Below, one piece after another: positions 48,862 through 57,759 of a stretch of 64,000 nucleotides of DNA. How positions within the stretch are numbered: position 1 is the first letter of the stretch; each line of letters begins with the position of its first letter. Below the pieces are notes generated by a model. The model made no database searches. It saw only the letters and a list, made by a program, of their open reading frames with translations, and was not told the origin of the DNA. The translations under genes and the position numbers were made by a program. The stretch lies in assembly GCF_017094465.1 (NCBI RefSeq), contig NZ_CP064791.1:2418001-2482000 (forward strand). The letters run 5' to 3'. The DNA is from Halapricum desulfuricans. Lineage in GTDB: Archaea > Halobacteriota > Halobacteria > Halobacteriales > Haloarculaceae.

Positions 48862-49188
48862 TCAGGAGATGCGATACTCCGAGTCGGCTCTGGCTCCGAT
48901 GGTCCCGTCGTCACTGATCCGGATCTCGTGCTGCTGGCAGGTAAAGTGGAGCTCGTTCGCCCCGCGATCGGATGAAGGCCCTCCGAAGAGTGCGTTGATC
49001 GCCTCGGGTTCGATATAGTCGAAAATAACGACATCGTCCTCGACACCGTCGAGTTCGTCGAACGCACGGTCTAGCGCGAGTACGATGTCTTCCTGCCGGT
49101 CCCAGTGAGTGAGAACCGTCCACGACTCGCCACGAGTGTTAGATTGCACGACCGCCAGTAATTGCGAACACCATATAAATCTCATCAT
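48862..49188 (-). CDS. HalOD1-domain protein
   Basis: 108 residues. VLALDRAFDELDGVEDDVVI, then DYIEPEAINALFGGPSSDRG and ELHFTCQQHEIRISDDGTIG are the core of HalOD1 (halobacterial output domain 1). This domain is found alone or attached to sensory domains in Halobacteria and is thought to be a signalling output. Here it stands alone. A second HalOD1 protein at 61424-61927 borders the other end of the polysaccharide region. Confidence 0.75.
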   Translation of the reverse strand: MMRFIWCSQLLAVVQSNTRGESWTVLTHWDRQEDIVLALDRAFDELDGVEDDVVIFDYIEPEAINALFGGPSSDRGANELHFTCQQHEIRISDDGTIGARADSEYRIS

Positions 49189-49344
49189 ATCATATTTGAA
49201 TTAAAAAGAGCCAATAGCAGAGATGTGGCAAGTATCTGGAAACCAGGCGTCATCAGCGAAGCGCACCGAGACAGGCAACAGGGACGCGGACAGAGCGGCA
49301 ACTACTCCGGATGTATTCGTGGACAAGTGGCAAGAACACCTAAT

Positions 49345-49357
49345 ACGGTAATACCGT
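49345..49357 (+). promoter_or_regulatory. 13-bp palindrome before the small-protein operon
   Basis: ACGGTA-A-TACCGT is a perfect palindrome ending 11 bp before the ATG at 49369. Its half-sites recur in the palindrome at 63290-63309 upstream of a TrmB gene. Operator function is inferred. Confidence 0.45.
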
Positions 49358-49368
49358 CATACCAATGT

Positions 49369-49542
49369 ATGGCTCATAGCGACGGAGAGAAACAATCTCC
49401 TACCGACGCCTCGTCGACGAGGAAGGAACTACTTACCGAGAGTAACGTGAACCAAACACGGGGATCGAGTGCCGGTTTCGGCCCAGCGGGGATACTCGGA
49501 CCGGCCGCAGATTCGTTCGGACGGGCAGGGGCTGACCGATGA
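49369..49542 (+). CDS. 57-residue hydrophilic protein
   Basis: MAHSDGEKQSPTDASSTRKE followed by LLTESNVNQTRG and a Gly/Ala-rich end (GFGPAGILGPAADSFGRAGA). No fold can be recognised. The frame overlaps the next gene by ATGA, and a palindrome sits directly upstream, both of which support it as a real gene. Confidence 0.5.
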   Translation: MAHSDGEKQSPTDASSTRKELLTESNVNQTRGSSAGFGPAGILGPAADSFGRAGADR

Positions 49543-49778
49543 CGAGTGATATCGATGGCGACGAGCAACGCTCTGAACCGGTCGACTGGGAATCCGTGCC
49601 TCCCGATCCCGATCTGGAGGACGATCTCGGGTACGAACTCGGGGACATGGACGTTATCGAAACCAACAACGGATCGGGACAGATCCTCCTTCTCCCCCCG
49701 GACGAGGAATCTATTCGGGACCAGAGTTTTATCGTTTCCCAGGAGAGTTTGCTCGTCAATCTGATCGACAACTGTTAG
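49539..49778 (+). CDS. 79-residue acidic protein
   Basis: MTSDIDGDEQRSEPVDWESV, a very acidic middle (PDPDLEDDLGYELGDMD), then ILLLPPDEESIRDQSFIVSQ and a short hydrophobic C-terminus. Starts inside the previous gene's stop, so the two are translationally coupled. The composition resembles a partner or inhibitor protein rather than an enzyme. Function unknown; the pair may be a small regulatory or toxin-antitoxin-like unit. Confidence 0.6.
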   Translation: MTSDIDGDEQRSEPVDWESVPPDPDLEDDLGYELGDMDVIETNNGSGQILLLPPDEESIRDQSFIVSQESLLVNLIDNC

Positions 49779-49869
49779 CTGGTTGCAGGCGCTAGAGGAG
49801 AACGCTCGTCCCATCGATGCAGTAGGGTGCCTTTGACTAAGGGGACAGCATCCAAGACCCCACACACGA

Positions 49870-50964
49870 ATGTCGTCACAGGAAATCCTGATCGTGGGAC
49901 CGGAACAGAGCCGGACCGGTGGTGTGTCCCGTTACATAGCCGAGCAACAGCGACATCTCGATACCGTCACGACGACCGTATACGAGACTGGACCTGCCAG
50001 CGCCGCCACGACACGGGCCCTGCTCGTCGGAGCCCTCCTGTCGATCTGGCGGATGGTGCAGTTCCCGCTGGAGCGACGGCCCGACGTCATACACGTCCAC
50101 TCGTCGTTTCATCACTCCTTCTATAGGAACTCGTTCTACGTCCTCTTCGGGCGGTACGTCTGGGGCTGTCCCGTCGTCCTCCACGTCCACGGGTCCTCGT
50201 TCGATACGTTCCTGCAACCGGACTCGCGGGTCGTGTCGTGGTTCCAGTCGGCCGTTCTCAACGCGACCACGCGGGTCGTGGTCCTCTCGTCGTACTGGCA
50301 GTCGGTGCTCGCAGCGGTCGTCCCCGAGGACCGGATCGTCGTCGTCCCGAACGCCGTTCCGGCCGGGGGATACGACCCCGAATACCCGGAGATACCCCAC
50401 GTCGTCTTCCTTTCGAACCTCATCGAGCGCAAGGGCATCACCGAGTTCGTGGCCGCCGTCGAAGCCGCGAGCGACGACCCCGACGTGGCGCCCTTCCGAG
50501 TCTCGATCGCGGGGAGCGGACCACTCGCCGACCGCGTGGAGCGGCTTGCCGCCGAGCACGACCACGTGACCTATCTCGGCTACGTCGACGAGGCCGAGAA
50601 ACGGGCGTTGCTCTCCTCGGGGACGATCTACGCGTTGCCGACGCGGGCCGAAGGCCTCCCGATCGCGATTCTGGAGGCGATGGCGGCGGGCATGGCGATC
50701 GTCTCCACGCCGGTCGGTTCGATCCCGGAGGTCGTCGGTGAGGACAATGGTCTCCTGGTCCAGCCCGGCGACGCCGACGCGCTCACCGAGGCCCTCGTGG
50801 AGTTGCTGGCCGATCCGGACCGTGTCGATCAGATGGGCCGGACCAACCGAGCGGTCGCCATCGCTGACTACTCCTGGGAGGCCGCTGCCGACCGGCTCAC
50901 AGAGCTGTACGCGACGGTGGACGACGCCACGACGGCACGCGCCACCCCGGTCACTGCGTCGTGA
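49870..50964 (+). CDS. glycosyltransferase family 4
   Basis: 364 residues. Acceptor-domain start VGPEQSRTGGVSRYIAEQQR, VIHVHSSFHHSFYRNSFYVL, linker VVPNAVPAGGY, then donor domain FLSNLIERKGITEFVAAVEA and the EGLPIAILE nucleotide-sugar motif with TPVGSIPEVV. A retaining GT-B enzyme that adds a sugar to a lipid-linked glycan at the cytoplasmic membrane face. It faces the flippase gene convergently. Confidence 0.92.
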   Translation: MSSQEILIVGPEQSRTGGVSRYIAEQQRHLDTVTTTVYETGPASAATTRALLVGALLSIWRMVQFPLERRPDVIHVHSSFHHSFYRNSFYVLFGRYVWGCPVVLHVHGSSFDTFLQPDSRVVSWFQSAVLNATTRVVVLSSYWQSVLAAVVPEDRIVVVPNAVPAGGYDPEYPEIPHVVFLSNLIERKGITEFVAAVEAASDDPDVAPFRVSIAGSGPLADRVERLAAEHDHVTYLGYVDEAEKRALLSSGTIYALPTRAEGLPIAILEAMAAGMAIVSTPVGSIPEVVGEDNGLLVQPGDADALTEALVELLADPDRVDQMGRTNRAVAIADYSWEAAADRLTELYATVDDATTARATPVTAS

Positions 50965-51016
50965 TCGCACAGCGGGTGCGACCACAGGTTGTTTCGAAGC
51001 GACACAGCGATCCGCG

Positions 51017-52534
51017 TCACTGTTCGGGGATGTATTTGCGGATGAAGCCCAGTCGCATGTTCGTGTGGTTCTCGACGAGTTCGACGAGCAGTATGTCGTC
51101 CGGTTCGAGGCTCCTGACGGCCAGGGCGATCACGACGGCCAGCAGCGCAAACGAGACGGTGAAGAGCATGATCATCGGGAGCGTGACCGGGACCAACTGT
51201 CGGACGCCGAAGCCCAGTGGAACGAGCACGACCGGTATCGCGATAAATGCTCGCCGGGATCGGCGAGTGAACGGCGTGATACCGAACCGATACCGAAGGA
51301 AGACGTAGACGGTGGCGTTCAGTAGGATGTAAGAACCCGCTGAAGCCACGGCGGCACCCATAAATCCGTACCGCGGGATCAAAAAGAGGTTCAGCAGGAC
51401 ATTGACGACGAACGCGACGGCGTTGGAGACGAGGATGACGCTTGTCTCCCCGAGCGCCGACAACGTCTCTTTGTTGCGTCCCACTGCCGCGTTCGTAAAG
51501 AACCCGATCGCCACGATAGCCAGTGCACTGCCACCCGCGGCGTACTGGCTCCCGAAGACGATCGAAATAATCCGGTCAGGAAACACTAACAGGGTCACAA
51601 ATAGCGGCACGAGGAGAACGAATACCCACTTTGTCGTGATCTCGTACACGTGTTCGACGGAGTTGTGGCTGTCACTATCGAGCCGAGATGCAACCGGGAG
51701 ATACATGTAGCCGACCGCCCCGCCAGCGATCGTCAGCACGCCGGCGAGCGGATACGCGGCGTTGTAGATGCCGACTTCGGCGGACGAGCGGAAGTACCCC
51801 AGCATCAGTGTGTCCGTCCGTGTCAGGAGTGTCCCCACGATCGTCGAGACGATCAAGGGGGCCGAAAACGTCGTCATCTCGCGTGTGTGCAGTCGAAACG
51901 CTCCGCGAATGGGAAACAGTCGATTGAGGAGAGCGTACGTGAGAACCACGGTGATCGAGAGGGTGAAGAGGTAACTGAACCCGGTCGCGACGATCCCCAC
52001 ACCGGATGCCAGGAGGACACTGACCAGCGCCAGGCGGAACCCGGGATAGAACACGTTCGACGTCAGGACCTTGTACATCGTGTTCTCTTGTCCTCGTATC
52101 GCAGCGACCCCGATAGTGTAGACCACATAAACCGGGATGGCGATCACGAAGATGACAAACAGAGTGGTCGCTTCGTTCGACTCGAACAGCTGTGGGACGA
52201 TAATCGGTGCAGCAAGTATGAGTACGATAGCGATCAAGACGGACAGCCCGGTGGTGAACAACAGGCCCGTGAGCCACGCGCCCCGGACGTCTTCGAGGTC
52301 GTCGAACCGGGCCATGAAACGCGGGATCCCCTGGGTGTACCCGGCAGCTCCGAGCGTCGCTCCGAGCGTGAACACGGCGAGCGCAACGCTGAATTCACCG
52401 TAGCCGCCAGGGGTCAACAGTCGGCCGATGACGACCCGTTCCAGTAGCTTCGCCGCCGAGCTCACCATGGTGGCGATAAACACGAAGACGGCACTGGACA
52501 GTATCTTCCCGAGGTCGCCCTGTTCTGAATTCAT
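51017..52534 (-). CDS. Wzx-type oligosaccharide flippase
   Basis: 505 residues with fourteen predicted TM helices. LGKILSSAVFVFIATMVSSA and LLERVVIGRLLTPGGYGEFS are the usual start of polysaccharide biosynthesis (MOP-superfamily) flippases; VRGAWLTGLLFTTGLSVLIA and other helices follow. It would turn lipid-linked glycans to the outer face for polymerisation or transfer to proteins. The sulfatase-related 177-residue gene lies 3 nt upstream, in the same operon. Confidence 0.9.
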   Translation of the reverse strand: MNSEQGDLGKILSSAVFVFIATMVSSAAKLLERVVIGRLLTPGGYGEFSVALAVFTLGATLGAAGYTQGIPRFMARFDDLEDVRGAWLTGLLFTTGLSVLIAIVLILAAPIIVPQLFESNEATTLFVIFVIAIPVYVVYTIGVAAIRGQENTMYKVLTSNVFYPGFRLALVSVLLASGVGIVATGFSYLFTLSITVVLTYALLNRLFPIRGAFRLHTREMTTFSAPLIVSTIVGTLLTRTDTLMLGYFRSSAEVGIYNAAYPLAGVLTIAGGAVGYMYLPVASRLDSDSHNSVEHVYEITTKWVFVLLVPLFVTLLVFPDRIISIVFGSQYAAGGSALAIVAIGFFTNAAVGRNKETLSALGETSVILVSNAVAFVVNVLLNLFLIPRYGFMGAAVASAGSYILLNATVYVFLRYRFGITPFTRRSRRAFIAIPVVLVPLGFGVRQLVPVTLPMIMLFTVSFALLAVVIALAVRSLEPDDILLVELVENHTNMRLGFIRKYIPEQ

Positions 52535-52537
52535 GAC

Positions 52538-53071
52538 TCAGACGGCACAATCTTCTTCGACGCGTCCGAGTGCCCCGACCCTGGACGTACGCGTCTGGTC
52601 CTCCAGCTGCTGTCCGGGCTGTGCGGCGTCCGGAACGTCCAGATCACCTTTGCTCGGGTTGCAGACGCCGAACCAGTCCTGTTCGTGCATCTCTACCGTG
52701 AGATCGACGACAGCACTCGGGGGAACCGTCCTGAGTGACTCGTCCCTGCAATCGAGCACGTCAGTGTAGCAGACACGGAAGAACACGTCGCCGTCGATGC
52801 CCTCAATGAACTCCCGGCTATGTGTCCCTTGTGAGACGATCCAGTGTAGTTCTCCGTCTATCGTGTTGTATTCGGCGAAGTGATCGAACTGACAGCCATC
52901 TAGAACGACGAGGTTATCCAAGTCCATCACGTTCATGCCCGGCCCGTATCGACGTCGAAACTGAACCTTCGAGAGGGCTCGTTCGGTCTCTCTGACGAAC
53001 GCACGCAGCGATCGGATCGCGTACAGCAGATTCGACAGCGCGTACCGCTCGCGGAGACGAGTTGACGACAT
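52538..53071 (-). CDS. short alkaline-phosphatase/sulfatase-superfamily-like protein (truncated)
   Basis: 177 residues. After a helical basic N-terminus, LDNLVVLDGCQFDHFAEYNT and ELHWIVSQGTHSREFIEGID match the start of haloarchaeal sulfatase-like proteins that read LDACRYDxF...VSRGSxTxEW. The family usually runs to nearly 300 residues with metal-binding Asp/His in the second half. Here the sequence departs after about residue 120 and ends in a low-complexity tail, so catalysis is doubtful. Same operon as the flippase. Confidence 0.55.
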   Translation of the reverse strand: MSSTRLRERYALSNLLYAIRSLRAFVRETERALSKVQFRRRYGPGMNVMDLDNLVVLDGCQFDHFAEYNTIDGELHWIVSQGTHSREFIEGIDGDVFFRVCYTDVLDCRDESLRTVPPSAVVDLTVEMHEQDWFGVCNPSKGDLDVPDAAQPGQQLEDQTRTSRVGALGRVEEDCAV

Positions 53072-53171
53072 CGAGTGTACACAGACGTCTCCCTCGTATT
53101 GTTATGGCTTGTTTACTGTACGGCGGACGGCTGTCCCGGCACGGCGAGATTCCCGGCCGCGACCGGCAGTG

Positions 53172-54194
53172 TCACTCGCTCGAGCCGACAGTGACCCAGA
53201 GTGAGAGCGTGCGGTACGCGGTCTCCTCGTTGACGTCCTGCGGTGGCTCGCCCCGATAGATGAGATACTGCAGACGGAGGTCCTCGCCGATCATCGTCGG
53301 CGCGATCGTGTGGGGTTCAGTCCAGGTCTGCCCGGGCTGGACGGTTTCCTGCTCTTCCAGGATCCGCTCCGTCTCGCCGACGGCCCCCGACGCGTCCACG
53401 CGCTGGAGCGATACGATAGCGGTGTACGTCGTTTCGACGCCTTCGTGGTTTTCGACACGGAGCGTCAACTGCTCGCTCGCTCCGGCATCGAGTGTCGAGG
53501 GATATCCGGATGCGACGAGCTCCCCCTCGCCGTTTTCGGTGAGGAGCGTCGTACTGGTGTACGCTTCACCACTCGCAGGGAACGTAACGGCGAACCCGAT
53601 CGAAGCGAGCGCCACGACGACGGCCAGGACGAATACGACTGAAAGCAAACCGCTTTGGTCCCGGCCGAACATCGTTCCCAGCGAGTCGCGCACCGAGCGG
53701 GACGGGAGCTGCAGTCGCTCGTTGGCGGGGAGGACGCTCCGCCGAGCGACCGCGGCAACGGTCCCGACGAAAACAAACGCGTTCAGCCCGTGAAACACCG
53801 ACTGCGGTGAGAGCGAGCCGGTGAACGGCGTGACGAGAAGACCCAGTATCGGAACGATCGCGACGCTGAGACCGAACGACAACACGAAGCGCTCGCTCCA
53901 GGACGGACGGCCGCCGTGTGCGAGCCTTTGGACCGCTGGCGTGGCCGACTCGACCGGACCGGTCCCATCGACGGTCGACTGTCGGCGCGGAAAGAGGACG
54001 GCCAGAAACAGATAACCGGGGACGAACAACACGACTGCCAGACCGACCACCGCACGCAACGGCGGAACGGCAGCCGGGTAACCGAACACGAGACCGTCGA
54101 AGACGATGAGCAGGATGGCGATACCGACGAGATCGGTGGGAATCGCAGCAGTGATCCCGCCGATCCCCCTCGTCGTGTTTTCCGTAGTCACCAT
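53172..54194 (-). CDS. DUF1616 membrane protein
   Basis: 340 residues from ATG 54194. Four TM helices in the first half (PTDLVGIAILLIVFDGLVFG, AVVGLAVVLFVPGYLFLAVL, FVLSFGLSVAIVPILGLLVT and FHGLNAFVFVGTVAAVARRS) and one near 190-210, then an extracellular beta domain with EQLTLRVENHEGVETTYTAI. DUF1616 proteins accompany archaeal and actinobacterial polysaccharide clusters. Function unknown. In the same orientation as the downstream sulfatase-like and flippase genes. Confidence 0.8.
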   Translation of the reverse strand: MVTTENTTRGIGGITAAIPTDLVGIAILLIVFDGLVFGYPAAVPPLRAVVGLAVVLFVPGYLFLAVLFPRRQSTVDGTGPVESATPAVQRLAHGGRPSWSERFVLSFGLSVAIVPILGLLVTPFTGSLSPQSVFHGLNAFVFVGTVAAVARRSVLPANERLQLPSRSVRDSLGTMFGRDQSGLLSVVFVLAVVVALASIGFAVTFPASGEAYTSTTLLTENGEGELVASGYPSTLDAGASEQLTLRVENHEGVETTYTAIVSLQRVDASGAVGETERILEEQETVQPGQTWTEPHTIAPTMIGEDLRLQYLIYRGEPPQDVNEETAYRTLSLWVTVGSSE

Positions 54195-54395
54195 TGTTCT
54201 CCTGAGCAACCGCAAGCGATCGATATGGGGGTTTCTCCATCCGGGTTGTCTCTCTCTACTCTCATCCGTATCGACTACGTACCCACGATAGACCCATTGT
54301 AATGGTGATCCTTCCGGTCAGTGTCGTCGGGTCCTTTTGGACCAGTCTCGTCATGTCGGTTGTGCATCGGCATACCCGGGCCGGCACGCGCGTCA

Positions 54396-55781
54396 CTACA
54401 GGTATCCAAGGTCGTCGAGTTGTTTCCGCGTTTCCGCATTGAACTGGGCGGTACGCGTCTCACCGATCGGCTGGCCGAATCGCTCGAGCCACTCCTCGGC
54501 ACGGTTCCGGAATCTGTCGACTGTGTCCTGGTTCCCGTCACGCTGGTCGACGTCCTCGCTCGGACGCTCGAACAGCCGTGAGTACGACCCTGCCGTGTCG
54601 TATCGATATCCCTGCGTTCGGAGTGTGGTGAGGTCGCCAGCGGGAAAGTCCCCGACTGGGAACCGTTCATTATAGGCGCTGATCGCTTCGAGTTTTCCTC
54701 TCGCGCGAACCCCGCCACGCTGTGTAACAGCGACGTCTCGCCGTCGATCGCGCACGTCCTGACCGACCGGGACGGGATGGTCGACATCCAGCTCCGAACA
54801 GAGTATCTGCATCACGTCCGCGTGCTGAACGAGCCCCCCGTTCGGTAGCCCGTCGAGACCACTGACTACCAGCGGTACCCGTGACACAGCGCTGTGAGTG
54901 GTCAACATGTGTGCGAGCAGCCCGTGTTCGTCAAACAGCTCGCCGTGATCCGCCGTGACCACGACGATCGGATCCGATAGGTTCGCTTGCGCGTAGTCTA
55001 TCAGTTCGCCGGCGAGTGAATCGACGTACGCGATCGCCGAGTCGTACATGACACGCAGTGCCTGCCATTCCTCGTCGGTGAAGGGGTCGTCCTGCGCGAT
55101 ATATCGATGAAGGTTACTGGACATGTCGAGTGCGATGTCGACGGCTTCGTCGACGGTCACTGGGAGGTCGTCGACGAACCGGTCGCGCCACGTCACCGGA
55201 GGGACGTACGCGTGGTGTGAGTCGCCGTGGTGAATGTACAGAAACAGCGGTTCGTCGTCGGCTCCGGCGTTTCTGATGTGTTTCTTTGCGATCTCGTTGC
55301 CGAGATATCCGACACAGTGCTGGTTGCCATCGGTCGTCAAGCCGCCGGAGTGACGTCGGAAGTTCAGTAGCCACTTCGCGACGGATGTCGGTCCGGCTTC
55401 GGAGAGCAGACTCGATTTGACGAGGTAGTGGAAGTCGTCGAACCCGCGATCGAGACCGGTGCTCGCACTCAGCTGTCCGTTCGGTGAGATGCAGGCGGTT
55501 CGATATCCCGCGCTCCCGAATGCCTCAGGGATCGTCGTGATCTCATCGGGGAGTTTCGCGTCAGTTGACCACGTCCGGTGGGCCGACGGAGCCTGCCCAG
55601 TCAGGATACTCGCACTCGAGGAACGCGTCCAGATGTCGTGTGAGAAACACTGGTCGAACGACTGGCCTTCGGAAGCGAGGGCCGAGAGGTTCGGAGTCGT
55701 CTCTCGGTCGTGACTCGCAAGCGACGTGTGATCGAAGCGGATACTCTCTAGGGTTATCCACAGGATATCTCTTTGGGACAT
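54396..55781 (-). CDS. sulfatase-family hydrolase
   Basis: 461 residues. ILWITLESIRFDHTSLASHD is the N-terminal metal-binding strand; IWTRSSSASILTGQAPSAHR occupies the nucleophile segment, with no Cys for formylglycine, so Ser or Thr would act as in LtaS/phosphatidyltransferase-type members. VVVTADHGELFDEHGLLAHM gives the Asp-His metal ligands. No signal peptide is seen, so the protein may be cytoplasmic. It could remove or transfer sulfate or phosphate groups on glycans. Starts 10 bp after the stop of the next upstream gene. Confidence 0.87.
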   Translation of the reverse strand: MSQRDILWITLESIRFDHTSLASHDRETTPNLSALASEGQSFDQCFSHDIWTRSSSASILTGQAPSAHRTWSTDAKLPDEITTIPEAFGSAGYRTACISPNGQLSASTGLDRGFDDFHYLVKSSLLSEAGPTSVAKWLLNFRRHSGGLTTDGNQHCVGYLGNEIAKKHIRNAGADDEPLFLYIHHGDSHHAYVPPVTWRDRFVDDLPVTVDEAVDIALDMSSNLHRYIAQDDPFTDEEWQALRVMYDSAIAYVDSLAGELIDYAQANLSDPIVVVTADHGELFDEHGLLAHMLTTHSAVSRVPLVVSGLDGLPNGGLVQHADVMQILCSELDVDHPVPVGQDVRDRRRDVAVTQRGGVRARGKLEAISAYNERFPVGDFPAGDLTTLRTQGYRYDTAGSYSRLFERPSEDVDQRDGNQDTVDRFRNRAEEWLERFGQPIGETRTAQFNAETRKQLDDLGYL

Positions 55782-55790
55782 GCTCGGTTT

Positions 55791-57584
55791 TCAGGGAACG
55801 AAGTACAGTTCCGTATCGCCGTTCGAGAAGACCCGGTCCACGCCTCGCTGGCGTTCGAGGGACTCGAAGGACCCGCGCGAGAAGCGATACTCTCGATACG
55901 CGGTAACTTCGCGCTCGTAGGTGTTCCGGGAAAGTACGAGGTACCACTCGGAGCCTGGTCGATCCTGCAGGTTCCGTAGTTCACTGTCGTTGAGGGTATC
56001 AGACAGACGGGGGTCGCTATCGACGGAGCGCAGCGCGTCGTGGTACCGGTCCGGTTCCTGGACGACGCCGCTGATCACGGCCGAGTCGCTCGTCACGTCG
56101 AACGTCGTCTGGTAGCCGTCGATACGTGATTCAGTCACGTGCTGGTTGGCGAGATTGAGATACGGGGAGTTGAAAAAGACCACTGCGGAGAGCACGAACA
56201 GCACCACGAACACGGTCACAGCGGACGGCTTCACGGCTGTCTGAAGCCCCGTTTTGGAGAGTTTCAACAGCCCGTACGTCATCGCGATCGCACCGAGGAT
56301 CGTCACGATGACCATCATGAAACTAGCCTGTCTGAAGTAATACCGTCCGACGTTGCCAAACAGGTACGCGCCGAAGACGGGTGCCGTCAGAACGAGTCCG
56401 CCGACGAGAGACAGGAGTAGCCGTCGGGTATCGGCCGAATCTTCCAGCCACGTCGGGCGGTTAGTGAGAGCGGCCACAGCCAGCGCGACCGCCGCAGCGA
56501 TGTACAGCGTACTCACGGTGAACAGTTTGAGGTAGATCACCGCGGGACTCGAGCCGATCGACTGGAGGGAGTTCGACTGTGTGCCGATCGCAGCACCGGC
56601 ACCGGGGGACACTCCGGAAACGTATTCGCCCAGCGAGGCGACGATGATACCACCCGTATCTAGCACGCCAGGGGACTGGATGATCCAGGCGACGTAGGCG
56701 ATCACGGAGAGGAAGACGACTGGAACCAGCGACCGATGGTCCCACCACGACTGCGTGTTCGACCACCGGGAAGCCACGAAGCCGACGAGAGCGAACGCAA
56801 CAAGTAGCAGGATGACGTTCAGTGCCTGCATCGGGTGCAACAGGATCGACGCACCGATCGTGACCAGCACGACGGCACTGAACGCCGTGGCAGACCCGTA
56901 TCCTAAATCGGGTGATCGAAGATAACCGACGATGAGATACAGGATAATCGGCACGAACAGCACCGCCTGGCTGCTCGGGTGCGGAAAGAGGCTGGTCGCG
57001 AACTGGTGTATCGGGACGAGCAGAAACGCCGTGAACGCACCGACGACCAGTGCCATCTCGCCGCCGACGACCGCGCGAACCACCAGCGGGACGAAGACGA
57101 AAAAGGTGATTGCCACGACCGGCGGGACCAACAGGGCGGATTGCCACACCGAAAATCCGGTCACGCCGGACAGGAACGCGGCGAGCGTGTGGACCGCCGG
57201 GTAGGCCGTTCCGTAGGGCGTCAGTGTCCCGGCCGTGAGTTCTCTGGTTATGCCGGCGTGGGTCATCGCGTCGTTGACACCGTAGTAGAAGTATCCTCGA
57301 ATGAGGGGGAGTGCAACGACCGCGAAACTCCCGGCCCCGCCGAGGACGAGCCCGAGGCGCCGGTGCAAGGCGTTGGTCGTCGAAAACGAGACGACTGCCG
57401 CGGACAGATAGGCGATGCCGATGCCGACCCAGAAGAGCGTCGGCGTCGACGCGTAAATCGACAGTTCGTAGGCAGTCGCAGGGTTCACGTGTGCGATCAA
57501 CACGGCACTCGTGAGACTTACAAACCCGACGAGCCCCACGATCGCCGTGAACCGATCATCGCTGTGAGCGGGCCGCTTCATCAT
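55791..57584 (-). CDS. polytopic membrane protein, GT-C-like
   Basis: 597 residues with about thirteen TM helices and a C-terminal soluble domain (about 485-597). The first extracytoplasmic loop contains GYFYYGVNDAMTHAGITREL, whose Asp resembles the catalytic position of GT-C glycosyltransferases, and TAYPAVHTLAAFLSG. The end of the protein (DNLQDRPGSEW-like loop, then AYREYRFSRGSFESLERQRG) is hydrophilic. Likely a dolichol-linked sugar transferase or glycan polymerase acting outside the membrane; assignment from topology only. Confidence 0.7.
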   Translation of the reverse strand: MMKRPAHSDDRFTAIVGLVGFVSLTSAVLIAHVNPATAYELSIYASTPTLFWVGIGIAYLSAAVVSFSTTNALHRRLGLVLGGAGSFAVVALPLIRGYFYYGVNDAMTHAGITRELTAGTLTPYGTAYPAVHTLAAFLSGVTGFSVWQSALLVPPVVAITFFVFVPLVVRAVVGGEMALVVGAFTAFLLVPIHQFATSLFPHPSSQAVLFVPIILYLIVGYLRSPDLGYGSATAFSAVVLVTIGASILLHPMQALNVILLLVAFALVGFVASRWSNTQSWWDHRSLVPVVFLSVIAYVAWIIQSPGVLDTGGIIVASLGEYVSGVSPGAGAAIGTQSNSLQSIGSSPAVIYLKLFTVSTLYIAAAVALAVAALTNRPTWLEDSADTRRLLLSLVGGLVLTAPVFGAYLFGNVGRYYFRQASFMMVIVTILGAIAMTYGLLKLSKTGLQTAVKPSAVTVFVVLFVLSAVVFFNSPYLNLANQHVTESRIDGYQTTFDVTSDSAVISGVVQEPDRYHDALRSVDSDPRLSDTLNDSELRNLQDRPGSEWYLVLSRNTYEREVTAYREYRFSRGSFESLERQRGVDRVFSNGDTELYFVP

Positions 57585-57759
57585 ACCCTCACTCGATCCA
57601 TGAGACGCGTAGTTATCATCATCCTACTGCCTTCGATCGGACCGCTGTTTTCGGAAGGTGCCATCGAACATCGCGTTAGGAGCTCGTTACTATTCTAGAG
57701 GAGTCTTACTCAGCAGTATGCTCATAAACACTTTCCAGACGCACGAACAGTGTACAGGT

